Source: Campylobacter sp. (GTDB lineage: Bacteria; Campylobacterota; Campylobacteria; Campylobacterales; Campylobacteraceae). From it: a stretch of DNA of 6,277 bases. The position numbers and the translations under genes are program-made. The stretch covers positions 1-6,277 of the forward strand of contig JAGAZK010000128.1 in NCBI GenBank assembly GCA_017940085.1, in the 5' to 3' direction. This document shows positions 1 through 5,069 of this stretch, piece after piece; position 1 is the first letter of the stretch, and each line of letters opens with the position of its first letter. Under the pieces are notes generated by a model. The model ran no database searches. It saw nothing but the letters and a program-made list of their open reading frames with translations, and was not told the origin of the DNA.

Positions 1-231
1 AAGCGAGTAAATAAATTGAAAAATCATCGCACAAATTGTGATAAAAATACAAATTTTTAGCATTTTTTTGTTTGTATTTGCCGATACTGCGTGCGAATGT
101 CCCAAATGTGCGTGATTGTGAGCATTTTCGTGGCGGTGTAAATTTGGCTTAGAGTTACAAGGCGAATGTTCGTGAGTATGAGAATTTTTTAAATTTAAAG
201 GCTTGTGGTGTAAAGTTTGTTTGCAAGTCAT
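1..231 (-). CDS. Cation diffusion facilitator (CDF) metal efflux transporter, N-terminal 77 residues only
   Basis: Reading the minus strand from the ATG at 231 gives 77 codons with no stop before the window edge, so the gene is cut by the window rather than truncated in nature. The first 47 residues hold 12 histidines (positions 8, 9, 18, 20, 22, 32, 34, 38, 40, 42, 45, 47) in HxH and HNHAHLGHSH patterns, plus Cys3 and Cys25. Residues 58-77 form a hydrophobic stretch that matches the first membrane helix of CzcD/ZitB-like CDF proteins. CDF exporters move Zn2+, Co2+, Cd2+ or similar ions out of the cytoplasm in exchange for protons. A His-rich N-terminus before TM1 is typical of the CzcD branch and is usually thought to bind metal. 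The start is supported by TAAGGA six bases upstream. Family assignment is inference from the N-terminus alone; the diagnostic aspartate-containing helices lie outside the window, and the substrate cannot be told. Confidence 0.8.
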   Translation of the reverse strand, partial: MTCKQTLHHKPLNLKNSHTHEHSPCNSKPNLHRHENAHNHAHLGHSHAVSANTNKKMLKICIFITICAMIFQFIYSL

Positions 232-396
232 AAAAAATCCTTACTAATTTTTTTCGTAACTTACTGCAAACTAACTAAAATGAAACTTAGTTTTTAAAAT
301 ATTTCGCCCAAATAAATTTATACTTATGCCATTTAAGCGATTTAAGTCTCTAATCAAATTTGCCTATTTTCAAAGTATTTTTACTAAAATGATATT
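232..396. promoter_or_regulatory. Intergenic region: leader of the CDF gene with an inverted repeat at 268-293
   Basis: This is 165 bases of AT-rich DNA between the start of the CDF gene and the stop of the GNAT gene, so it should hold the CDF promoter on the minus strand. A perfect 7-bp inverted repeat, AAACTAA (268-274) and TTAGTTT (287-293), is separated by 12 bases. A TATAAA-like -10 candidate lies on the minus strand near 317-325. The repeat would fall between that -10 and the start codon, a reasonable place for a metal-responsive repressor operator, but no known box is recognisable. No gene is seen here. Confidence 0.3.
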
Positions 397-891
397 TTAT
401 TTAAATTTATCTAGCTCAATATAATGCGGAATTATATCGGCATAAGTGCCATTTTTGAGCAAAAATCCACCCTTTATCACGCCAAGACGGATAAAGCCTA
501 ATTTTTCGTAAAGTCTCAAAGCTATTGTATTATCCGCAACAACTGCGTTAAACTGCATTATACGAAAGCCTAAATTCTTTGCTTGTTTAAGCGAGTGTCT
601 AACTAAAATTTCGCCCACGCCTTTGCCACGCGTATTTTTAGATACGGCGTAACTTGCATTTGCGATATGTCCGCACCTGCCGACATTGTTTGGGTGGAGT
701 ATATAAAGTCCCAAAATTTCGCCAGTTTCGCTTACGCAAACGCCAGTAAAACTTTGTGTGGCGAAAAATTCGCCACCGCTAATTTCGTCTAAAATCTCGG
801 TTTGTGGAAACGCAATACCATCATTTACAATCTCGTTCCAAATTTCAATCATAAATTTAATATCGCTAGGCTCAAATTTACGAATATTCAC
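397..891 (-). CDS. GNAT family N-acetyltransferase
   Basis: This 164-residue protein is a complete single-domain GNAT fold, transferring the acetyl group of acetyl-CoA to an amine. The acetyl-CoA pyrophosphate-binding motif A is clear at residues 88-93 (RGKGVG), preceded by the beta-4 strand NASYAV at 78-83. Motif B follows: N121 and the NTIALRLYEKLGF segment (121-133) contain Tyr128, the usual general-acid position. The RCGHIANASY and ILHPNN segments and the C-terminal GGFLLKNGTYADIIPHY tail resemble the subgroup that includes yeast Mpr1-like acetyltransferases. That comparison is from memory and is weak evidence for substrate. The start codon is GTG (bases 889-891), with AAAGGA about 8 bases upstream; no better ATG lies nearby. 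It is separated by 93 bases from the upstream aldo/keto reductase on the same strand, so it may be co-transcribed or have its own promoter. The natural substrate is unknown. Confidence 0.9.
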   Translation of the reverse strand: MNIRKFEPSDIKFMIEIWNEIVNDGIAFPQTEILDEISGGEFFATQSFTGVCVSETGEILGLYILHPNNVGRCGHIANASYAVSKNTRGKGVGEILVRHSLKQAKNLGFRIMQFNAVVADNTIALRLYEKLGFIRLGVIKGGFLLKNGTYADIIPHYIELDKFK

Positions 892-984
892 ACTTTTCCT
901 TTAATTTAAATTGACTAAATTTATCAAATTTGGGCTTAAATTTATAATTTTAATACTCACGCCGTATTTTTTGCTCAAATTTAT

Positions 985-1929
985 CTAAATATCTTCCCTG
1001 CCCCAGCTGCCACCCCAAATTCTTTGATTTTTTTCTAGCTTTGCGATTTGTGCAAAATCATCATTGCTAAGCTCAAAATCAAAAACGCTGAAATTCTCTA
1101 TCATGCGTTCTTTGCGAGTGGTTTTTGGTATGACGATGACATTTCGCTGGATTAACCACCTTAAAATCACTTGTGCTACGGTTTTGCCGTATTTTTCGCC
1201 GATTTTGATTAGGCTAGATTCTTTTAAAACTCCATTTACGCCGTTGCCAAACTGCGACCACGCCTGCATAGCAATGCCATAATTTTTAAGCTCATCTTGG
1301 ACTTTGAAGTGTTGCAAATACGGGTGGGTTTCGATTTGATTTAGAGCCGGGATAATATCGCCAAATTCGCCTGTGGCAATCTGCCTTAGGATATTTCCGT
1401 AAAAGTTGCTAACGCCGATTGAGCGAACTCGTCCATCTTTGTAAAGTTTGCTCAGTGCTTTCCACGCACCTTTTGCATCGCCCATTGGGGTGTGAAGCAA
1501 AAACAAATCCACAAAATCTAATTTAAATCTTTTCATCGACTCTTCAAAGCTTTGTAAAACGCCCTTTTCACTGATGTTTGACGGGCTGATTTTACTTTCA
1601 ATAAAAACCTCATCTCGTTTTAAGCCACTTGCTCTAAATGCTGCTCCCACCGCTTCTTCGTTGCCGTAGGCTTGAGCTGTGTCGATTAAGCGGTATCCTA
1701 TTTCAAAAGCATCTTCAACGCACCTTTGGCACTCTTTTAAATCCGAGATTTTCCAAACACCTAGTCCGATTATCGGGATTTTCACGCCGTTATTCATCGT
1801 AACATTTGGAACCATATTTGCTCCTTTTAAATCGTTTGCAAAAAGTAAATTTGAGCCAAAATTTACACCGCCAAATGCCAATGCACCACCTAAAACAGCG
1901 GAATTTTTGATAAATTCTCTGCGTCTCAT
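985..1929 (-). CDS. Aldo/keto reductase with Tat-type export signal (2,5-diketo-gluconate reductase-like)
   Basis: This 314-residue protein reduces carbonyl compounds with NADPH on an (alpha/beta)8 barrel. The catalytic tetrad is present: Asp83 and Tyr88 in DTAQAYGNE, Lys113 in ESK and His146 in LLHTP. GVSNF (172-176), NQIETHPY (197-204) and the NADPH-binding IPKTTRKERMIENF segment (267-280) are typical of the AKR3/AKR5 type. Residues 1-38 are an extra N-terminus: MRRREFIK followed by a Gly/Ala-rich hydrophobic stretch (11-31). This fits a twin-arginine signal, which would export the folded, cofactor-loaded enzyme to the periplasm. The canonical cytoplasmic protein would start at Met39. Both Met1 and Met39 have an AAGGAG site exactly 5 bases upstream, so two translation starts are possible. 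The gene is preceded by a promoter block shared with the CMD-cupin gene at 6198-6253. Substrate unknown. Confidence 0.93.
   Translation of the reverse strand: MRRREFIKNSAVLGGALAFGGVNFGSNLLFANDLKGANMVPNVTMNNGVKIPIIGLGVWKISDLKECQRCVEDAFEIGYRLIDTAQAYGNEEAVGAAFRASGLKRDEVFIESKISPSNISEKGVLQSFEESMKRFKLDFVDLFLLHTPMGDAKGAWKALSKLYKDGRVRSIGVSNFYGNILRQIATGEFGDIIPALNQIETHPYLQHFKVQDELKNYGIAMQAWSQFGNGVNGVLKESSLIKIGEKYGKTVAQVILRWLIQRNVIVIPKTTRKERMIENFSVFDFELSNDDFAQIAKLEKNQRIWGGSWGREDI
1813..1828 (-). promoter_or_regulatory. Internal ribosome binding site and ATG inside the aldo/keto reductase gene
   Basis: On the minus strand AAAAGGAG (1828-1821) is followed by the five bases CAAAT and then ATG (1815-1813), which is Met39 in frame. 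It nearly duplicates the site at the annotated start: AAGGAG at 1940-1935, then CAATT, then ATG at 1929-1927. Translation from here would give a 276-residue enzyme without the Tat signal. Whether it is used is inference; the motif and spacing are seen directly. Confidence 0.55.
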
Positions 1930-1967
1930 AATTGCTCCTTAAATTTGAGATTGCTTTGCAAAAATTT

Positions 1968-2024
1968 AATCAAATTTTAGCCAAATTTATTCAAATTTAA
2001 CTAGAATAATACTACAAATTTATT
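1968..2024 (-). promoter_or_regulatory. Probable promoter/operator of the aldo/keto reductase, shared with the CMD-cupin gene
   Basis: By eye, this block aligns with 6198-6253 at about 49 of 58 columns with small gaps. Both lie upstream of a minus-strand redox gene in the same orientation. The shared parts are ATTTTA (1974-1979; minus-strand TAAAAT, a -10 candidate about 44 bases before the start codon), CCAAATTT, the identical decamer CTAGAATAAT (2001-2010), and CAAATTTATT (2015-2024). TAGAATAATACTA at 2002-2014 is an imperfect dyad with T-N11-A form, which could be the site of a LysR-type or other dimeric regulator. The regulator is not in the window. AAATTT words are common in this DNA, so only the decamer and dyad carry real weight. 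Confidence 0.5.
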
Positions 2025-2034
2025 TTAAATTTAT

Positions 2035-2064
2035 TTGATTTTGATATTATTTCTCATTTATATT
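2035..2064 (+). promoter_or_regulatory. Candidate promoter of the small-gene cassette
   Basis: TTGATT (2035-2040) and TATATT (2059-2064) are separated by 18 bases and match a sigma-70-like promoter. They would give a leader of roughly 15 bases before the ATG at 2086, with AAAGGA at 2074-2079 as ribosome binding site. The region is divergent from, and adjacent to, the aldo/keto reductase promoter block. AT-rich DNA gives many such matches, so this is a plausible rather than a firm call. Confidence 0.4.
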
Positions 2065-2085
2065 TTGAAACACAAAGGATTTTTT

Positions 2086-2565
2086 ATGAAAAAACAATTT
2101 TATGCTATATTTTTATGTGTTTTATTGATTAGCAGTGGTTTTGCAAATGATAAATCAATATTTGAAGCACAAGTTTTTGAGACAAACAATCAGTCATTAT
2201 TAATCCGTGAGCTTTCTCAACAAGAAATGAAAGACACAAAAGGTGCGATTTTGCCAATATGGGTAATTGCTGCTGGAAGTGGCATAGTTGGTGGGGCTTT
2301 AGGTGGTCTTAGATACGCTTATGGTGCTACTAATATATCTTTAGATCTTTGCAGTATAAGAGGTATTTGCGAGATAAGAAGCGATGCGAGATATGATTGG
2401 GATACTGGAGATTTTATAGGCAATATAGCAACAGGAATGATAATAGGAGCTGGGACTGGAGCTGCTAGTGTTGTGGCTGGTGGCGGACTATCTCTTGGTG
2501 CAAATCTTTGGCGTATTGATGGGGCTATGTTAAATTTTGGCACCGATATGATTTGGCAAAGGTAA
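2086..2565 (+). CDS. Sec-exported Gly-rich small protein with microcin/bacteriocin-like leader motif
   Basis: This protein of 159 residues is not one I recognise as a named gene. Residues 1-20 form a Sec signal peptide (MKKQ, hydrophobic core 6-17, probable cut after GFA at 18-20). Residues 41-54 read RELSQQEMKDTKGA, close to the RELxxxEMxxVxGG/GA consensus of class II microcin and double-glycine leaders. The remaining 105 residues hold 20 glycines in two hydrophobic Gly-zipper segments: 55-76 (GSGIVGGALGG) and 110-139 (IIGAGTGAASVVAGGG). Between them lie a charged loop and Cys89/Cys95, which could form a disulfide in the periplasm. This resembles membrane-active peptides such as colicin V in composition, not in alignment. 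The start at 2086 is chosen over an in-frame ATG at 2035 because AAAGGA lies six bases upstream and the signal peptide begins there. It heads a plus-strand operon; the next start is 4 bases after its stop. Antibacterial function is inference. Alternatives are a secreted structural protein or a C39-peptidase substrate of other role. Confidence 0.75.
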   Translation: MKKQFYAIFLCVLLISSGFANDKSIFEAQVFETNNQSLLIRELSQQEMKDTKGAILPIWVIAAGSGIVGGALGGLRYAYGATNISLDLCSIRGICEIRSDARYDWDTGDFIGNIATGMIIGAGTGAASVVAGGGLSLGANLWRIDGAMLNFGTDMIWQR

Positions 2566-2569
2566 ATTT

Positions 2570-2854
2570 ATGCTTGACTTTATTGGTTCAATAATAGTTG
2601 GGTGGATTAATGGTCGCTGTTTGGGAAAAGTTTCGGTATTGAAAATATCAATATATTGTGCTTTAGTATTTTTTATGATATGTGCTTTAGAAGAAACATA
2701 TAGATTTTTTATCAAAGAAATACCAATAACGATTAGTTATATATCAGGAGCTATATTAAAAAGTTTTTTATTTGCATTATTATTTTTTATTGTCATATAT
2801 GTTATTTTGCGTTTTATTGTATTTTTGGTAAAAAAGGCAAAATTAGAAAAATGA
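2570..2854 (+). CDS. Small two-TM membrane protein, possible immunity protein (first of a tandem pair)
   Basis: This 94-residue protein is unrecognised. It has an amphipathic N-terminus (MLDFIGSIIVGW), a first membrane helix at about 22-40, a short polar loop (EETYRFFIKE, 41-50), and a long second helix at about 63-87. It ends in a basic tail (KKAKLEK), which by the positive-inside rule suggests the C-terminus is cytoplasmic. The ribosome binding site AAAGG (2558-2562) sits in the end of the upstream gene and the ATG follows its stop by 4 bases, so translation is probably coupled. Small basic two-TM proteins directly downstream of a bacteriocin-like gene are often immunity proteins, but that role is inferred only from position and topology. 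Similarity to the next protein (same length class, same layout, MxxFI start, YxxxIK loop) points to tandem duplication. Base composition is clearly more AT-rich than the flanking minus-strand genes. Confidence 0.7.
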   Translation: MLDFIGSIIVGWINGRCLGKVSVLKISIYCALVFFMICALEETYRFFIKEIPITISYISGAILKSFLFALLFFIVIYVILRFIVFLVKKAKLEK

Positions 2855-3114
2855 TTGAATTTATACTAAATTTAATTTCAGTTAGTTTTGGAATTCGTAA
2901 TAAAAAAATTTCTAAATTTAGATTATTTTTGTATTTTTCTTTGATTGTTTTTGTGTTGATGATTTTGGGTGTTTTGTATGAAATTATCATCAAAGATGCA
3001 ATTTTTAAAGAAATTATTTTTAGATATACAATCATTTTTATTATAATTTTGCCATTAATATATTTAATAATTCACATATCATACATATTGTATTTTGGCA
3101 AAAATAAAGATTAA
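2851..3114 (+). CDS. Small two-TM membrane protein, likely paralogue of the preceding gene
   Basis: This 87-residue protein has no recognised family. Helix 1 spans about residues 23-44 and helix 2 about 57-82, with a short acidic/basic loop (YEIIIKDA, 43-50) and a polar C-terminus (GKNKD). Its ATG overlaps the previous stop in an ATGA arrangement (2851-2854), a classic sign of translational coupling; only a weak AAGG lies 14 bases upstream. Shared positions with the 2570-2854 product include M-[LI]-[DE]-F-I at the N-terminus, K-[IV]-S before helix 1, [IL]Y-x-[AS]-L in helix 1 and Y-x3-IK-[ED] in the loop. This is consistent with an old duplication followed by divergence. The AT content is very high even for this window. 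A role as a second immunity or membrane partner protein is a guess from context. Confidence 0.68.
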   Translation: MIEFILNLISVSFGIRNKKISKFRLFLYFSLIVFVLMILGVLYEIIIKDAIFKEIIFRYTIIFIIILPLIYLIIHISYILYFGKNKD

Positions 3115-3118
3115 ATTT

Positions 3119-3522
3119 ATGCGAATAATATATTTAATCATTTTATTTTTCTCATCTGCTTTTGCTGATTTGCCATTAAATTTAGATGAAATCTACACAG
3201 ATAAAGGAAAAATAAAATTTGAAAATAATATTGCATACGCAAATAGCGAACAAAGGGCAAATTCTTACTCAAATCCTATCTATATACAAACTGGGACAAA
3301 TTCATTTGTAGCCATTCCTACTTATTTTTCACAAACACAAACAAAGCTTTAAGCAGATGGCTTTTGCGAAAAGTTTTAAAACTTAAAGAAGGCGAACTTC
3401 TAACTTATGAAAGATTGCAAATTTTAGGCATTGATAGTGTAATAATTTATAAAAATTCGCTAAATGAATATGAGATTGATTTTGCAAAAATTGGAGATTA
3501 TAAAAAATTTTGCGAAAATTAA
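3119..3522 (+). pseudogene. Secreted or outer-membrane protein with a broken reading frame (frameshift or deletion remnant)
   Basis: From the ATG at 3119, 4 bases after the previous stop, 77 codons are open. They encode a signal peptide (residues 1-16, cut after AFA) followed by LNLDEIYTDKGK and a polar, Asn/Tyr/Gln-rich stretch ending at TAA 3350-3352. From about 3346 the frame one base back continues 58 further codons (starting A-L-S-R-W) to TAA 3520-3522. This second part has credible protein composition but no ATG or GTG of its own. Joined by a -1 shift at the ACAAACACAAACAAAG tract (3331-3346), the product would be about 134 residues. The N-terminal part recalls the beginnings of Campylobacterota beta-barrel outer-membrane proteins, from memory and weakly. 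If so, the short C-terminal part would be foreign to it and the whole would be a deletion fusion. Alternatives are a single-base frameshift, a sequencing error, or programmed frameshifting. An alternative TTG start at 3095 would lengthen and spoil the signal peptide. Confidence 0.6.
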
Positions 3523-4278
3523 CTAATTTTCTAAATCTCTTGCCCTTAATCTATAAAATTTAACCCCTTTTTCGCTCGTTTTGGCAGCTTTTACGATTTG
3601 CTTAGCGATTTCTTTTCCGCTCATTGGATAGTTATCAAACCATGATTTTGGGAAAAGTTCGTAAAAATTTATCATTATTTTTTCCATTGTGCGTTTGTCT
3701 TTTCGCTCACCTTTTATGAGTGGCGGTGCGAAAATCTGCGTAGTTTCATAGTTTTGGGCTATGACAGCTTTCTCAGCCATTGCTTTGGCTCTAAAATAAA
3801 AAAACATTGAGTTTTCATCGGCATTTGGGGCTGAAACTAACAAAAATCGCTTTGCACCATTTTTCTTGCCCCAAATCGCCGTTTGCTCCACATACTCCAC
3901 ATCTACTTTTAAAAACGCTTCTTTGCTACCTGCTTGTTTCATCGTCGTCCCCAAAGCACAGAAAATTTCGTCAAAATATTTAGGCTCGATTTGCGAAATT
4001 TCATCAAAATTTATAATTTTTGTTTGAAGTTTTGGGTGCGAAATACCGGAATCTTTTCGCACCCAAATCGTGATTTCATCATAGCTTTCATCTCTCAAAA
4101 GCTCATTTAAAATTTCACGCCCCACAACGCCTGTTGCTCCCACAATCAAAGCTTTTTTATTCATTTTCTTTTCGCTTTCGTTTGAAATTTGACTAAATTT
4201 ATTTTTATCTGAACTAGCACAGCCAAAAAAGAGTGCCAAAATCGCCAAAATTCCACAAATTTGCTTAAATTTTGTCAT
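3523..4278 (-). CDS. TIP30/HTATIP2-like NAD(P)-binding protein with lipoprotein-like N-terminus
   Basis: This 251-residue protein is an atypical short-chain dehydrogenase. From residue 42 it reads ALIVGATGVVGREIL, with the GxxGxxG nucleotide-binding motif at Gly47, Gly50 and Gly53. The usual landmarks of the TIP30/NmrA-like group follow: CALGTT (107-112), LLVSAPNAD (146-154) with Ser149, Tyr161 and Lys165 in a YxxxK arrangement, and APPLIKGERKDKR (184-196). Residues 1-20 form a hydrophobic signal ending in LFFGC, compatible with a lipoprotein cut before Cys20, although Phe at -3 is not canonical. Residues 21-38 are a polar linker. The normal family start corresponds to Met39 (ATG at 4164-4162). 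Neither start has a strong Shine-Dalgarno sequence. It is the last gene of a likely operon, 24 bases after the flavin-reductase-like gene, and it ends directly against the plus-strand cassette. Substrate unknown. Confidence 0.85.
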   Translation of the reverse strand: MTKFKQICGILAILALFFGCASSDKNKFSQISNESEKKMNKKALIVGATGVVGREILNELLRDESYDEITIWVRKDSGISHPKLQTKIINFDEISQIEPKYFDEIFCALGTTMKQAGSKEAFLKVDVEYVEQTAIWGKKNGAKRFLLVSAPNADENSMFFYFRAKAMAEKAVIAQNYETTQIFAPPLIKGERKDKRTMEKIMINFYELFPKSWFDNYPMSGKEIAKQIVKAAKTSEKGVKFYRLRARDLEN

Positions 4279-4302
4279 TTTATATTTTACGAAATTTATA
4301 AA

Positions 4303-4854
4303 TCACACGCCCTTACCGTCAAGGTAAAATTTCTTTCCTGCTACATAATGAAGCGTTTTTAGCTCATCGCCCACTTCATCAAAATGCCAGTGGCTGCCGT
4401 CAAAAACCCTATCGTCGCCATAAGCTGCCACAACCTGTCCGATAAAAAGGTCGTAAGTTTGCTCGTTGTGAGGCTCCGGGATAACCTTGCAAATAATCCA
4501 TGCAGCGCAACCTGCGACTAGCGGAACTTTAAAGTCGCCTTGATAAAACAGCTCCACGCCGTCCATTTTATGCGGATTGTCAAAGCGAGAATTATTTTCA
4601 TCACCCAAATTTAAAAGCAGATCTTTTTGCGTAAAAACCGGGATTTGCACCGCAAAATATCCGCTTTTTTCGATAAGAGTGCGTGTAAATGACCCGTTGT
4701 GCGGCACTATCGTAACTTTGTCGTAATCAAGCGGACACGCCCAAGTAACCGCCATTGCGTTTTTTACGCCATCAAATTCAGCCGAGACTATCGTAGTTGC
4801 TCCGTGGTTTAAAATGCGATATGATTTATCTACCGCTACTGAAATAATTGCCAT
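4303..4854 (-). CDS. Flavin reductase-like FMN-binding protein (DIM6/NTAB type)
   Basis: This 183-residue protein spans essentially one flavin-reductase-like split-barrel domain, which binds FMN and typically passes electrons from NAD(P)H to flavin or an acceptor. Characteristic segments are TTIVSAEFDGVKNAMAVTW near residues 20-38, the HNGSFTRTLIEKSGYFAVQIP region (52-72), and CAAWIICKVIP followed by the IGQVVAA strand (116-144). I chose the ATG at 4854: AAGGAG sits 5 bases upstream and the domain begins there. The open frame continues upstream to 4974, but those 40 residues are Arg/Lys/Ala-rich, unlike the family, and overlap a fold-back element. No export signal is seen, so this member of the redox set is probably cytoplasmic. 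It lies between the CMD-cupin gene (215 bases upstream) and the TIP30-like gene (24 bases downstream), suggesting an operon with at least the latter. Confidence 0.88.
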   Translation of the reverse strand: MAIISVAVDKSYRILNHGATTIVSAEFDGVKNAMAVTWACPLDYDKVTIVPHNGSFTRTLIEKSGYFAVQIPVFTQKDLLLNLGDENNSRFDNPHKMDGVELFYQGDFKVPLVAGCAAWIICKVIPEPHNEQTYDLFIGQVVAAYGDDRVFDGSHWHFDEVGDELKTLHYVAGKKFYLDGKGV

Positions 4855-4893
4855 TTTTACTCCTTTTTTCGGCTTGTTTTTTAAGTGCTTTTT

Positions 4894-4974
4894 GGCGAGT
4901 TTCGCTTGTGCTTCATTGCGACGGGACATACCAGCCCGTCTCACTCGCACTTCGCTCACAACACCAAAAATCAT
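4894..4974. repeat. GC-richer fold-back element between the CMD-cupin and flavin-reductase-like genes
   Basis: This stretch is visibly richer in G and C than its surroundings. It contains a perfect inner inverted repeat, GACGGG (4920-4925) and CCCGTC (4935-4940) around a 9-base loop. An outer pair, GCGAGT (4895-4900) and ACTCGC (4943-4948), is spaced asymmetrically. It stays open in the frame of the downstream gene, giving an Arg/Lys-rich leader that is probably not translated. It could be a dispersed genomic repeat, an mRNA structure between the two genes, or a remnant of coding DNA. There is no T-run after the stem on either strand, so it is not a standard terminator. Only one copy is visible here. 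Confidence 0.35.
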
Positions 4975-5019
4975 CTTAAAATACTTCGCCCTAAATTTTT
5001 TTAAATTTTGTCATTGTGA

Positions 5020-5064
5020 GAATTTGTTTTGCAAATTCGTATCAATCTATGAATTAAAAATTCA
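5020..5064. repeat. Two AT-rich inverted repeats downstream of the CMD-cupin gene
   Basis: GAATTTG (5020-5026) pairs with CAAATTC (5032-5038) over a 5-base loop. TGAATT (5050-5055) pairs with AATTCA (5059-5064) over 3 bases. Both lie in the 215-base space between the CMD-cupin stop (5070) and the next start (4854). They could slow or partly end transcription or stabilise the upstream mRNA, but the stems are weak and lack a following T-run on the minus strand. Chance is a real possibility in such AT-rich DNA. Confidence 0.25.
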
Positions 5065-5069
5065 CAAAT

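Noticed and set aside
952..972. AATAC/GTATT hairpin followed by six Ts between the GNAT and aldo/keto reductase genes
   Set aside because: The T-run is on the plus strand, while the nearby genes are on the minus strand; a 5-bp AT-rich stem is too weak to call a terminator.
1064..1282. Plus-strand open frame of 72 codons inside the aldo/keto reductase gene
   Set aside because: It lies antisense to a gene with a full catalytic tetrad and has no ribosome binding site or recognisable protein character; the same applies to the open frames at 1679-1942, 2319-2543, 2530-2715, 2814-3035 and 4814-5122.
2035..2085. Longer start for the Gly-rich protein at ATG 2035, adding 17 residues
   Set aside because: The extension lacks a ribosome binding site and overlaps the candidate promoter; the ATG at 2086 has AAAGGA at the right distance and begins a standard signal peptide.
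2086..2565. Naming the Gly-rich protein as a colicin V homologue
   Set aside because: Similarity is in composition and the leader-like motif only; there is no alignable stretch that would justify a gene name.
4855..4974. N-terminal 40-residue extension of the flavin-reductase-like protein
   Set aside because: The start at 4854 has AAGGAG 5 bases upstream and coincides with the beginning of the domain; the extension is basic, atypical and lies over a fold-back element.
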